Shown in pieces: positions 27,098-36,351 of a stretch of DNA of 64,000 nt. Below the pieces are notes generated by a model. That model did no database searches. It was not told the origin of the DNA and saw only the letters and a list, made by a program, of their open reading frames with translations. A program made the position numbers and the translations under genes. Each line of letters opens with the position of its first letter. Positions within the stretch are counted from its first letter, which is position 1. This stretch comes from Rhodanobacter denitrificans (GTDB lineage Bacteria; Pseudomonadota; Gammaproteobacteria; Xanthomonadales; Rhodanobacteraceae): assembly GCA_003241385.1 (NCBI GenBank), contig QFPO01000011.1, positions 62,001 to 126,000 of the forward strand, given 5' to 3'.

Positions 27098-29899
27098 ATG
27101 CGAATCGATCGCCACGTCCGGGCACGGCCGGTGTGCGCCGTCCTGATCGCCGCGGCGCTGGCCACCGCCATCGCCGCACCGTCTTCGCGCGCGCAGGCAG
27201 ACCATTCCGCCTTCGATGCCGCACCGATCCGCGCGCGGCTCGCCGCCGGTGACGAAGACGGCGCGCAGGCCGCTGCCGAGCATGCGTTGACGACCGCTCC
27301 GGCATCGGCACGCGCCGCACTCGAGGTCCTGCTGGCCGAAACGCACTGGCATCGCCAGCAAACCGATGCCACGCATGCCGCGGCGACGCGTGCGCTCGCC
27401 GCGCTCGACGCCGGCGCGCCGGACGACGCCGGGATTCGCGCCCAGGCGCTGCGCTGGCGCGGCCTGGCTGCCGCCGAGCGGCGTCACAGCACCGAGGCGC
27501 TGGCCGATCTGGGCGAGGCCGCGCGTCTCAGCCGCGCTCACGACGGCGCCGAGAGTGCCGCCTACGCGTCGATCCTCGGCGATCTGGCGTTCGCGCAGCG
27601 CATGGCGGGCGACTACGGCGATGCGATGACGACGCTCGAGACCGCGCTGGCGATCCAGCGCCGACAGGCGGCCGAGGAGCCGCAGCCGCTCGCGCTGAGC
27701 CTGCTGCGGCTCGGCCAGGCGCAGCGCATCAGCGGCGACGTCGCGCGCGCCGAGGCGAGCTATCGCGAGGCGCTCGGCCTGGCGGCGCGCGTGCGCGATC
27801 CGCGCGGGCGGCTGCGCGCCGATCTGCTCTACGCGCTCGCGAACCTGGAGCGCCATCGCGAGCGCATCGACGAGGCGATCGCCTGGTATGCGCAGGCGGT
27901 GCCCGCGTTCGAGCGCGCCTACGGTGCCGATTCGCTCAAGCTCGCGCGTGTGCTCAACAACTACGGCAATGCCGAGAGCGTGCGCTACGGACGCCGCGAC
28001 GCGGCGGTCGCGCTGTACCGGCGCGCGCTGGCGATCGCGCAGCGCAATCCGGCCGCCAACCCGGGGGACTTTCTGCCGCTGTCGAACATCGCGATGGTCG
28101 ACACCTGGCGCGGCCGCCACCGCGAGGCCGAGGCCGGCTTCCGCGCCATGCTCGGACGCCTGCAGGCGATGCCGCCGGCCAGCGAGGCCACGCCGCTGTT
28201 CGTGCAGCACGGACTGGCGGCCGCCCTGTGGGGACAGGGCCGTCACGGCGAGGCGTTCGCCGCGGCCGAAGCGTCCGAGCACACGCGCCAGGCCGGTCTG
28301 CGCGAGGTCGCCGCCGGACTGTCCGACCAGCAGATGCTGGCGTTCCAGGAACAGGAGTACGCGACGCTCGATCTGGCCGTCGCGATCGCGATCGCCAGCG
28401 GCGACCGGGCACTGCTCGAACGCGCCTGGTCGCTCGCGATCACGGCGCGCGGCCAGGTCACCGCGATCCAGTCCGCGCGGCTCGGCCAGGCGCGGACCCG
28501 CGTCGACTCCGACCCGGCGATCGCGCCGCTGTGGCAGGAATGGCTTGCCGCCAGCAGCGCACTCGAAGGCGCACGGCTGGCCGCGACGGCGAGCGGCCCG
28601 GCGCAGGCGCGCCTGGAGCGTGCCGAGCGGAGGCTCGTGCAGGCGCTGCCGCGCGGCATGACGATCGCCGACGTGCAGCCGGATCTGCGCGCGGTACGCG
28701 CCGCGCTGCCGCCGGATGCGGCCCTGGTCTGGCTGGTGCCGATCGCGCATCGGCGCGCCGAGGACTTCGCCAGCCGCGAGATGCACGATCGCGACCGCGA
28801 ATGGCATGCGCTGGTGCTCGAGGCAGGCGGCACGCCGATCCGCATGCTGCGGCTGGGCCCGATGCGGCCGATGGCCGCCGACGTCGCGGCCTGGCAGGCC
28901 CGGCTCGCGCTGCCCGAGGGCGATCCGGCCGCGCTGCGCGGCGACGGCGAGCGCGTCGCGGCACGGCTGTGGCGGCCGATCGCGCAGGCGACCTCGGCGC
29001 GGCGCCTGTTCGTGATCGCCGACGCGCCGCTGCAGCGGCTGGCCTGGTCCGCCCTGCCCGACGGCGACGGCACGCTGCTCGAGCGCGACCGCTGGGTCCA
29101 TGTACTCCATCACGAGGGCGACCTGCTGACGCAGCGGCCCGATGGCGATCCGCCACGCTACCGCGTGCTCGCGCTGGCCGATCCGCGGCTGGGCCCCGGC
29201 GCGCCGGTGCCGGCCACGCCCGGACCGCGCGCGGATTGCCGCTGGCCGGCCCTGCCGGGCGCGCGGCGCGAGGTGGCCCGCCTGCAGGCGCTGGCCGCCG
29301 ATGCCGGCGCGCCGATGCTGACCCTGTTCGGCGATGCCGCCAGCGAGGCGGCGTTCCGCCGTGCCGCGCCGCAGGCGGGCATCGTGCATCTGGCGACCCA
29401 CGGTGCCGACGCGTCTTCGGCACAGGCCTGCGCGGCCGGCGGGCAGCGCGGCGTCGCCTTCGTCGCCGACACCGTCGCGGGCGCGTCGCCGTCGGCACTG
29501 ATCCTGTCGGCGCCGGCGGCCGACGCGACGGCCGACGACGGCGTGCTCGGCAGCCTGGAGATCGCGGCGCTCGATCTGCGCAGCGTACGCTGGGCGGTGC
29601 TGGCCGCGTGCACGACCGGCGCCGGCGCGACGCGTCACTACGAGGGACTCGACGGACTGGCACGCGCATTCCGGATCGCCGGCGCCGGCACCGTCATCGT
29701 CAGCCTGTGGCCGGTCGACGACGACGCGACCGCGGCCTGGAGCGAAGCACTGTATCGCGCGCGTCTGGCCGACGGCGCCGACACCCCCGAGGCGATGCGC
29801 GCGGCACAGCGGCATGTCATCGCGACACGCCGGGCCGCCGGGCAGAGCGTGCATCCGTTCTACTGGGCCGGGTTCGTCGCGCTCGGCGACTGGCGCTGA
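27098..29899 (+). CDS. Exported TPR-CHAT domain (caspase-like) protein
   Basis: The 933-residue protein starts at ATG 27098. An N-terminal hydrophobic segment (about 10-30) ending SSRAQA looks like a signal peptide. Residues 40-480 are TPR repeats (TPR_12 type; for example LNNYGNAESVRYG). A CHAT domain occupies about 600-930 with the catalytic pair His768 (HLATHG) and Cys838 (LAACTTG), plus VSLWPVDD and HPFYWAGFVALG near the end. CHAT proteins are peptidases of the caspase/separase clan that cleave partner proteins in conflict and cell-death systems. No obvious substrate gene is adjacent, but the exported proteins across the divergent region are candidates. Export would be unusual for this family and deserves a check. 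Confidence 0.9.
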   Translation: MRIDRHVRARPVCAVLIAAALATAIAAPSSRAQADHSAFDAAPIRARLAAGDEDGAQAAAEHALTTAPASARAALEVLLAETHWHRQQTDATHAAATRALAALDAGAPDDAGIRAQALRWRGLAAAERRHSTEALADLGEAARLSRAHDGAESAAYASILGDLAFAQRMAGDYGDAMTTLETALAIQRRQAAEEPQPLALSLLRLGQAQRISGDVARAEASYREALGLAARVRDPRGRLRADLLYALANLERHRERIDEAIAWYAQAVPAFERAYGADSLKLARVLNNYGNAESVRYGRRDAAVALYRRALAIAQRNPAANPGDFLPLSNIAMVDTWRGRHREAEAGFRAMLGRLQAMPPASEATPLFVQHGLAAALWGQGRHGEAFAAAEASEHTRQAGLREVAAGLSDQQMLAFQEQEYATLDLAVAIAIASGDRALLERAWSLAITARGQVTAIQSARLGQARTRVDSDPAIAPLWQEWLAASSALEGARLAATASGPAQARLERAERRLVQALPRGMTIADVQPDLRAVRAALPPDAALVWLVPIAHRRAEDFASREMHDRDREWHALVLEAGGTPIRMLRLGPMRPMAADVAAWQARLALPEGDPAALRGDGERVAARLWRPIAQATSARRLFVIADAPLQRLAWSALPDGDGTLLERDRWVHVLHHEGDLLTQRPDGDPPRYRVLALADPRLGPGAPVPATPGPRADCRWPALPGARREVARLQALAADAGAPMLTLFGDAASEAAFRRAAPQAGIVHLATHGADASSAQACAAGGQRGVAFVADTVAGASPSALILSAPAADATADDGVLGSLEIAALDLRSVRWAVLAACTTGAGATRHYEGLDGLARAFRIAGAGTVIVSLWPVDDDATAAWSEALYRARLADGADTPEAMRAAQRHVIATRRAAGQSVHPFYWAGFVALGDWR

Positions 29900-29917
29900 C
29901 GCCGCGCCCCGACGCGT

Positions 29918-30175
29918 TCAGGACGCCGGCGGCGCGGCGGGCCCGCACAGGTCGAACCCCAGCTCGACGCCGGCCGCGGCGAGCATCGCCGCGACCCGGC
30001 CGTTGGCATAGGACTCGTCGACCGGCCGCGTCAGCGCGAGGATCGCCTCCGCCTCCGCGCTCCAGGCGCATGCGAATGCACCGGGATCCGGATGCGCCGC
30101 GACGATCTGCGGCAGCCGGCGCTCGAGCGCATCGAGCGCGGCGACGAGATCGGCGGCGGGCGCGGGCGTGTTCAT
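29918..30175 (-). CDS. Small protein of unknown function downstream of kdpE
   Basis: The 85-residue frame starts at ATG 30175 and ends 18 bp from the convergent CHAT gene. It reads NTPAPAADLVAALDALERRL at the start and has a GC-rich third codon position like its neighbours, so it is probably real. It is helical, has Cys at 40 and 77, and shows no known domain. It lies 107 bp behind kdpE on the same strand and could be the last gene of the kdp operon. Confidence 0.5.
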   Translation of the reverse strand: MNTPAPAADLVAALDALERRLPQIVAAHPDPGAFACAWSAEAEAILALTRPVDESYANGRVAAMLAAAGVELGFDLCGPAAPPAS

Positions 30176-30282
30176 GCAGCCGATCATGCGCGCGTCTGCT
30201 TGACCGGCGGCCGAACCGATGCGGCTTGCGCCTCGCGACGCAAACCGGCGCGATGACGGGCAGCAGCTGCGAACCGTCCGGA

Positions 30283-31011
30283 TCAGCTCCGCGGCGCGGC
30301 GATGAAGCGCAGGCCGACGCCGGGTTCGGTCGCGATGTAGCGTGGTGCGGTCGCGTCGTCGCCCAGCTTCTGCCGCAGTTTGCCGACCAGGATGCGCAGG
30401 TAGTGGGTATCGTCCTGGTGGTCCGGGCCCCACAGCTCACGCAGCAGCTGCGGCTGCGTGACGACGCGGCCGGGATGCTGCAGCAGCAGCGCCAGCAGCG
30501 CGAACTCCCGGCGGCTCAGCACGACCGTCGCCCCGTGCAGCCTGACCTCGCGGCGGCCCAGATCGACGTGCAGCCGGCCGTCGTCGAACAGCGGCATCGC
30601 CGTCTCGCTGGCGGCGATGCGCGCGCGCAGCAGGCTGCGGATCCGCGCCATCAGCTCCTGCACGCCGAACGGCTTGGTCACGTAGTCGTTGGCGCCGCCG
30701 TCGAGCGCGGCGACCTTCTCCGCCTCGGCATCGCGTACGGTCAGCATGATCACCGGCACCTGTGACCACTGCCGCAGTTCGCGCAGCACGCCATGGCCGT
30801 CGAGGTCCGGCAGGCCGATGTCGAGCACGACCAGATCGGCGCCGTGCGCGGCCAGCTCGGCCAGGCCGGCGCGGCCGTTCGCGGCCAGCGCGACCGCATA
30901 GCCCTGCGCGCGCAGGCTGATGTCGAGGAAGCGCCGGATCTGCGGCTCGTCGTCGATCACCAGGATGCGTGCCGGCGGTGCGGAACTGGACGGTGGCGCG
31001 GTATCGCTCAA
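30283..31011 (-). CDS. kdpE: Potassium-deficiency response regulator KdpE
   Basis: The 242-residue OmpR-type regulator has a receiver domain (about 14-130) with acidic pocket Asp20/Asp21, phospho-acceptor Asp64 (VVLDIGLPD), Thr91 and Lys113 (YVTKPF). A winged-helix DNA-binding domain follows (about 145-240, LSRREFALLALLL). TTG at 31011 is the best start: it overlaps the kdpD stop as TTGA and leaves a 13-residue lead before the first strand. The frame stays open far upstream only as a shadow of kdpD. With KdpD it should switch on the kdp operon when potassium is scarce. Confidence 0.95.
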   Translation of the reverse strand: MSDTAPPSSSAPPARILVIDDEPQIRRFLDISLRAQGYAVALAANGRAGLAELAAHGADLVVLDIGLPDLDGHGVLRELRQWSQVPVIMLTVRDAEAEKVAALDGGANDYVTKPFGVQELMARIRSLLRARIAASETAMPLFDDGRLHVDLGRREVRLHGATVVLSRREFALLALLLQHPGRVVTQPQLLRELWGPDHQDDTHYLRILVGKLRQKLGDDATAPRYIATEPGVGLRFIAAPRS

Positions 31012-33656
31012 GCCGGTGCCTGCGGCGCGGGTGTCAGCAGCGGCAGGGTAATCCGGATCAGCGTGCCGCGGCCATCCGGTCCCGGCAGCGCCTGCACGCT
31101 GCCGCCGTGCGCACCGACCATGCCGCGGCAGATCGCCAGGCCGAGCCCGGTGCCGGGTCCGCCGCGGTCGCCGCGCTCGACGCTGTAGAACATGTCGAAG
31201 ATGCGGTCGCGCTCGTCCTCCGGGATGCCGGGACCGCGGTCGCGGACGTCGATGCGCAGCGCGCCGTCGGCCAGCCGCGCGTCGATCTGCACCGCCTGGT
31301 CCGGCGGCGAGAACCGGGCGGCGTTCTCGAGCACGTTGAACACGGCCTGCTCGACCAGCGCCGGATGCACCCAGACCGGCGGCACGTCCGGTGCCACCGT
31401 GGTCTGCACGCGCACCTGCGGCTGGTAGCGCTGCAGGCGGCCGACCGCCGAGCCGAGCAGCTCGTCGACGCCGATCCAGTCGCGGTTGAGCTGCAGCCCG
31501 CTGTGGCCGAGCCGCGTCATGTCGAGCAGGTTCTGGATGTAGCGGTCGAGCCGCTCGCCCTCGTGCTGGATCGTCTCGAGCAGGCTGCGCCGGTCCTCGG
31601 CGCCGATCGCGTCCCAGTACGAGGACAGGCTGCTGGCCGATCCGATCATCGCGGCCAGCGGCGAGCGCAGATCGTGCGATACCGACGACAGCAGCGCCGA
31701 GCGCAGGCGCTCGGACTCGCCGCTGACGCGCGCGTCCTCCAGTTCGGCGACCAGGCGCGTGCGCAGCACGGCCTGCGCGACGTCCTCGGCCATCGCCTCG
31801 GCCAGCCGCCGCTGTTCCGGCAGCAGGCGCGGCGCGTTCGCGTCCAGGCGCAGGCCGAGCACGCCGAGCGCGCCGCGGTCGCCGCGCAGCGGCAGGAACG
31901 CGTATGCCGCACCGGCCAGCGTATCGGTGTCGCGGCCGGTCGCCTGGCCGTGCTGCAGCGCCCAGTCGGCGGCGGCGCGGTCGATCTCCGACAGCGCCGC
32001 CGCCGGCGGCTCCTCGTGATCGCCCACGCGCAGCCAGACCTCGGCCGTCAGCGCGCGCGTCAGCGCCTTGCGGCCGGCCGCCAGCACCTGCCCCAGATCG
32101 GCGGCGCCGGCCAGTTCGCGACCCAGCGCCTGCAGCGCGGTGGCCTGCGCATTGGCCGCGCGCAGCGCCACTACCTGCATGCGCAGGCGCGAGGCCAGGC
32201 GTCCGGCGACCAGCGCCGCGACCAGGAACAGCAGCACCGTCACCACGCCCTGTCGCGCGCCGATGTTCAGCGTGAAGCGCGGTTCGATGAAGAAGAAGTT
32301 GTAGGCGAGGAAGCCGAGTGCCGCGGCGACCACGGCGGCGCTCATGCGCGTGCGTGCCGCCACCAGCACGACGGCGACGATGAACACCATCGACAGGTCT
32401 TCCAGGCCCAGCCAGCGCTCGGCCAGCCAGGCCACGCCGGCCGCCAGCAGCGAGGCCAGCGCGGCGAAGCCGAGGTCGCCCGGCGACCACCAGCGGTGCG
32501 GCTCGACCGCGGCGCGCCGGGCCCGCGCCCGCGCCTCGGGCGTGCTGATGATGACCAGCTCGTAGTGCGCGCCGCGCTGCAGGATCTGCTGCGTCAGCGT
32601 GCGGTTGAACATGCGCGCGACCGGGCGCTCGCGCGTGCGCCCCAGCACCACGGTCGAGGCGCCGTGCTGCGCGGCGTGGTCGAGCAAGGCATCGGCGATG
32701 CGCGCGCCGCGCAGCACCTCGGTGTCGGCGCCGAGTCTGCGCGCCAGCGCGAACGCCTGGTCGATCTCGCGCTGGCGCGTCGCGTCGGGCGCATCGGCCG
32801 TCTGCACCGTCACCACGCTCCACGGCGCATCGCGACGCTCGGCGATGCGCCGTCCCACGCGCACCAGATACTCGGACTGGCCGAGGCCGTCGATCGCGAC
32901 CAGCACGCGTCGCCGCAGCCGCAGGCCCGGCAGGCCGCGCGCGGCCTGGTCCTCGCGCAGATCGCTGTCGACGCGGTCGGCCGCGGTCTGCATCGCGAGC
33001 TCGCGCAGCGCGATCAGGTTCGACGGCGAGAAGAAAGCCTGCAGCGCCTGCGCCGCCTGTTCGGGCAGATAGACCTTGCCCTGGTGCAGGCGCTCGATCA
33101 GCTCGCGCGGCGGCAGGTCCACCAGCACGATGTCGCGCAGGCGGTCGAACACCAGATCGGGCACGGTCTCGGCGACGCGCACGCCGGTGATGCGGTGGAC
33201 GACGTCGTTGAGGCTTTCCAGGTGCTGGATGTTGATCGTCGTGTGGACGTCGATGCCGGCGTCGAGCAGCTCGATCACGTCCTGCCAGCGGCGCTCGTGG
33301 CGGCTGCCCGGCGCGTTGCGATGCGCCAGCTCGTCGACCAGCGCGATCTGCGGCCGGCGCGCCAGCAGCGCGTCCAGATCCATCTCGTCGAGCCAGCGGC
33401 CCTGATGCGCGACGCGCCGGCGCGGCAGGATCTCCAGCCCCTCGGTCAGGGCCGCGGTCTCGCCGCGTCCGTGCGTCTCGACGATGCCGACGACGACGTC
33501 GCGCCCCTGCCGGCGCAGCTCTCGCGCACGCGAGAGCATCGTATAGGTCTTGCCGACGCCGGGCGCGGCGCCGAGGAAGATCGTCAGCCGGCCACCGCGC
33601 TCGCGTTGCAGGTGGTCGATCAGGGCGTCGGCCTGGCGCTCGCGCGGGACGGTCAT
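31008..33656 (-). CDS. kdpD: Sensor histidine kinase KdpD
   Basis: The 882-residue protein has the full KdpD plan. The N-terminal KdpD domain has a Walker A GAAPGVGKT (29-37) and VDELAHRNAPGSRH, then comes a UspA-like domain (about 250-370). Four membrane helices follow (about 400-490), then a GAF domain, a dimerisation region with His661 in VSHDLRSPL, and a HATPase core (NVLENAARFS and GTGLGLAI). It senses low potassium or altered ion balance and phosphorylates KdpE. It starts 4 bp after kdpC and overlaps kdpE. Confidence 0.97.
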   Translation of the reverse strand: MTVPRERQADALIDHLQRERGGRLTIFLGAAPGVGKTYTMLSRARELRRQGRDVVVGIVETHGRGETAALTEGLEILPRRRVAHQGRWLDEMDLDALLARRPQIALVDELAHRNAPGSRHERRWQDVIELLDAGIDVHTTINIQHLESLNDVVHRITGVRVAETVPDLVFDRLRDIVLVDLPPRELIERLHQGKVYLPEQAAQALQAFFSPSNLIALRELAMQTAADRVDSDLREDQAARGLPGLRLRRRVLVAIDGLGQSEYLVRVGRRIAERRDAPWSVVTVQTADAPDATRQREIDQAFALARRLGADTEVLRGARIADALLDHAAQHGASTVVLGRTRERPVARMFNRTLTQQILQRGAHYELVIISTPEARARARRAAVEPHRWWSPGDLGFAALASLLAAGVAWLAERWLGLEDLSMVFIVAVVLVAARTRMSAAVVAAALGFLAYNFFFIEPRFTLNIGARQGVVTVLLFLVAALVAGRLASRLRMQVVALRAANAQATALQALGRELAGAADLGQVLAAGRKALTRALTAEVWLRVGDHEEPPAAALSEIDRAAADWALQHGQATGRDTDTLAGAAYAFLPLRGDRGALGVLGLRLDANAPRLLPEQRRLAEAMAEDVAQAVLRTRLVAELEDARVSGESERLRSALLSSVSHDLRSPLAAMIGSASSLSSYWDAIGAEDRRSLLETIQHEGERLDRYIQNLLDMTRLGHSGLQLNRDWIGVDELLGSAVGRLQRYQPQVRVQTTVAPDVPPVWVHPALVEQAVFNVLENAARFSPPDQAVQIDARLADGALRIDVRDRGPGIPEDERDRIFDMFYSVERGDRGGPGTGLGLAICRGMVGAHGGSVQALPGPDGRGTLIRITLPLLTPAPQAPA

Positions 33657-33660
33657 GGCG

Positions 33661-34266
33661 CTATTGTGCGCTCGGGGCCGCCCGGTGCGCCTGCGCGTCG
33701 AGTGCCAGATTCAGCGCCAGCACGTTGATGCGCGGCGCGCCCAGCAGGCCCCATTGCGGCGCCTCGATCTGCGCGTCGACCAGGCGCTCGACCTCGCCGG
33801 CCGGCAGTCCGCGCGCGCGCGCGACGCGTGCGATCTGGATCCGCGCGGCGGCCGGCGACAGGTGCGGATCGATGCCGCTGCCCGAGGCGGTGAGCAGATC
33901 ACCAGGCACGTCGGCGGGCGTCACGCCTTCGCGCGCGGCGGCAGCCGTGCGCGCCGCGTCGATGCGCGTGCGCAGGTCGGGGTTGGTCCGCGCCTGGTTG
34001 CTGCCGGTCAGCGCCATCGCGTCGTAGTTCGCGGCCGAGGGGCGCGGCCGGAAGTAGCGATCATCGGCGAACGGCTGCGCGACCAGGGCCGAGCCGACCA
34101 CCCGGCCGTCGCGCTCGACCAGGCTGCCGGCCGCCTGCGCCGGGAACAGCAGGCGGCCGGCGGTGGTCGCGAGCAGCGCGTACGACAGGCCGAAGCCGAG
34201 CAGCGTGACCAGCGCCAGCGCCGCGGAGGCGCGCCAGGGATTCGCGGTTGCAGCGGAGGTACTCAT
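33661..34266 (-). CDS. kdpC: Potassium-transporting ATPase subunit KdpC
   Basis: The 201-residue protein has one N-terminal membrane helix (ASAALALVTLLGFGLSYALL, about 13-33) and a periplasmic domain with the family blocks YFRPRPSAANYDAMALTGSN, LLTASGSGIDPHLSP and VERLVDAQ. KdpC stabilises the KdpA-KdpB complex and helps ATP binding. ATG 34266 is chosen over ATG 34272 because GAGG stands at a proper 6-nt spacing from it. It lies 8 bp behind kdpB. Confidence 0.95.
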   Translation of the reverse strand: MSTSAATANPWRASAALALVTLLGFGLSYALLATTAGRLLFPAQAAGSLVERDGRVVGSALVAQPFADDRYFRPRPSAANYDAMALTGSNQARTNPDLRTRIDAARTAAAAREGVTPADVPGDLLTASGSGIDPHLSPAAARIQIARVARARGLPAGEVERLVDAQIEAPQWGLLGAPRINVLALNLALDAQAHRAAPSAQ

Positions 34267-34274
34267 GGGCATCC

Positions 34275-36341
34275 TCAGACGCCGCCGACGGCGGCCAGCA
34301 GCAGATCGATCAGCTTGATCGCGGCGAACGGCAGCAGCACGCCGCCGGCGCCGTAGACCAGCATGTTCCGGCGCAGCAGCGCGGTGGCGCCGGCCGGGCG
34401 GAAGCGCACGCCGCGCAGCGCCAGCGGGATCAGCAGCGGAATGATGATCGCGTTGAAGATCAGCGCCGCGAGCACCGCGTGGGTCGGACTCGACAGCCGC
34501 ATCACGTCCAGCGCCTGCATCGACGGAATCGCCGCGGCGAACAGGGCCGGCAGGATCGCGAAGTACTTGGAGACGTCGTTGGCGAGCGAGAACGTGGTCA
34601 ACGCACCGCGCGTGATCAGCTGCTGCTTGCCGATCTCGACCACGTCCAGCAGCTTGGCCGGGTCCGAATCGAGGTCGACCATGTTGCCGGCCTCCTTGGC
34701 GGCCTGCGTACCGGAATTCATCGCCAGGCCGAGGTCGGCCTGCGCCAGCGCCGGCGCGTCGTTGGTGCCGTCGCCGACCATCGCGACGAGGCGGCCTTCG
34801 GCCTGTTCGCGGCGGATCCGCGCCAGCTTGTCCTCCGGCCGGGCCTCGGCGACGTAGTCGTCGACGCCGGCCTCGGCGGCGATCGCGGCGGCGGTCAGCG
34901 GGTTGTCGCCGGTGATCATGACGGTGCGGATGCCCATCGCGCGCATCTGCGCGAACTTCTGCTTGATGCCGTGCTTGACGACGTCGGACAGCTCGACCAC
35001 GCCGAGCACGTGGCTGCCGTCGCTGACGACCAGCGGCGTCGCGCCGCTGCGCGCGACCTGCTCGACCCGCGCGGCGAGTTCGACCGGCACGGCGCCGCCG
35101 AGCGCCTGCACGTGGCGCACGATCGCGTCGGCCGCGCCCTTGCGGATCCGGCGCGCCGTCGCGGCCGTCTCCTCGCCGAGATCGACGCCGGACATGCGCG
35201 TCTGCGCGCTGAACGCGACGAACCGTGCCTGCCGCGGTTCGACCGGCTGCGCGCCCTGCTCGCGCGCCAGACGCACGATCGACTTGCCCTCCGGCGTCGG
35301 GTCGGCCAGCGAGGCCAGCATCGCCGCATCGCGCAACTGCTCGCGATCGATGCCGGCCAGCGGATGGAACCGCGTCGCCTGGCGGTCGCCGTGGGTGATC
35401 GTGCCGGTCTTGTCGAGCAGCAGCACGTCGACGTCGCCGGCCACCTCCACCGCCTTGCCGGACTTGGCCAGCACGTTGGCGGCCAGTGCGCGGTTCATGC
35501 CGGCGATGCCGATCGCCGGCAGCAGACCGCCGATCGTGGTCGGGATCAGACAGACCAGCAGCGCGATCAGCAGCAGCGGATCGAGCCTGGCGCCGACGAA
35601 GCCGGCGATCAACGGCAGCGTCGCGACGACGATCACGAACGTCAGCGTCATCGTCAGCAGCAGCAGGCCGAGCGCGATCTCGTTCGGTGTCTTCTGCCGG
35701 TTGGCGCCCTCGACCAGCGCGATCATGCGGTCGAGAAAGCTGTGGCCGGGCTCGGCGGTGATCCGCACCACGATCTCGTCGGACAGCACCTGGGTGCCGC
35801 CGATCACGCCGCTGCGGTCGGTGCCGGCTTCGCGCAGCACCGGTGCCGATTCGCCGGTGACCGCGGACTCGTTGATCGTGGCCAGGCCGCGCACGATCTC
35901 GCCGTCGGCCGGGATCTGCTCGCCGGCCGAGACGACGACGTGATCGCCGGGCTTCAGATCGGCCGCCGGCACGCGGCGTTCGGCGCCGCCGTGCGCCGGC
36001 TCGACGCGACGCGCGACCAGATCCTTGCGCGCGCGGCGCAGCGACGCGGCCTGGCCGCGGCCGCGCGCCTCGGCGACGGCTTCGGCGAAGTTCGCGAACA
36101 AGACGGTCACGAGCAGCAGCGCGGTCACGGCCCAGCCGATGCCGGGCGCCGCCGCGCCGGCCAGCGTCAGGCCGGCGGTCAGCAGCGTGCCGAGCCAGAC
36201 CACGGCCATGACCGGATTCCTGAACGCGTGCTGCGGGGCCAGCTTGACGAACGCGCCGACGACGGCGGCGCGAAGGCCGGCGCGATCGAGCAGGGCCGGC
36301 GCGCGGCCGGCGTGGCGCGGGGAAACGACGGTAGCGGTCAT
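34275..36341 (-). CDS. kdpB: Potassium-transporting P-type ATPase subunit KdpB
   Basis: The 688-residue P-type ATPase has the phosphorylation motif DKTGTIT with Asp310, the TGES-like actuator loop (TGESAPV) and MVGDGTNDAPAL in the hinge. The membrane helices are arranged as in E. coli KdpB (682 residues). It hydrolyses ATP to drive high-affinity K+ uptake through KdpA. It follows kdpA by 10 bp. Confidence 0.97.
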   Translation of the reverse strand: MTATVVSPRHAGRAPALLDRAGLRAAVVGAFVKLAPQHAFRNPVMAVVWLGTLLTAGLTLAGAAAPGIGWAVTALLLVTVLFANFAEAVAEARGRGQAASLRRARKDLVARRVEPAHGGAERRVPAADLKPGDHVVVSAGEQIPADGEIVRGLATINESAVTGESAPVLREAGTDRSGVIGGTQVLSDEIVVRITAEPGHSFLDRMIALVEGANRQKTPNEIALGLLLLTMTLTFVIVVATLPLIAGFVGARLDPLLLIALLVCLIPTTIGGLLPAIGIAGMNRALAANVLAKSGKAVEVAGDVDVLLLDKTGTITHGDRQATRFHPLAGIDREQLRDAAMLASLADPTPEGKSIVRLAREQGAQPVEPRQARFVAFSAQTRMSGVDLGEETAATARRIRKGAADAIVRHVQALGGAVPVELAARVEQVARSGATPLVVSDGSHVLGVVELSDVVKHGIKQKFAQMRAMGIRTVMITGDNPLTAAAIAAEAGVDDYVAEARPEDKLARIRREQAEGRLVAMVGDGTNDAPALAQADLGLAMNSGTQAAKEAGNMVDLDSDPAKLLDVVEIGKQQLITRGALTTFSLANDVSKYFAILPALFAAAIPSMQALDVMRLSSPTHAVLAALIFNAIIIPLLIPLALRGVRFRPAGATALLRRNMLVYGAGGVLLPFAAIKLIDLLLAAVGGV

Positions 36342-36351
36342 GTCGAGGGTC

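Noticed and set aside
30283..32823. A long frame fusing KdpE to upstream sequence
   Set aside because: The upstream part is antiparallel-looking low-complexity shadow of kdpD; a TTG start overlapping the kdpD stop gives a normal KdpE.
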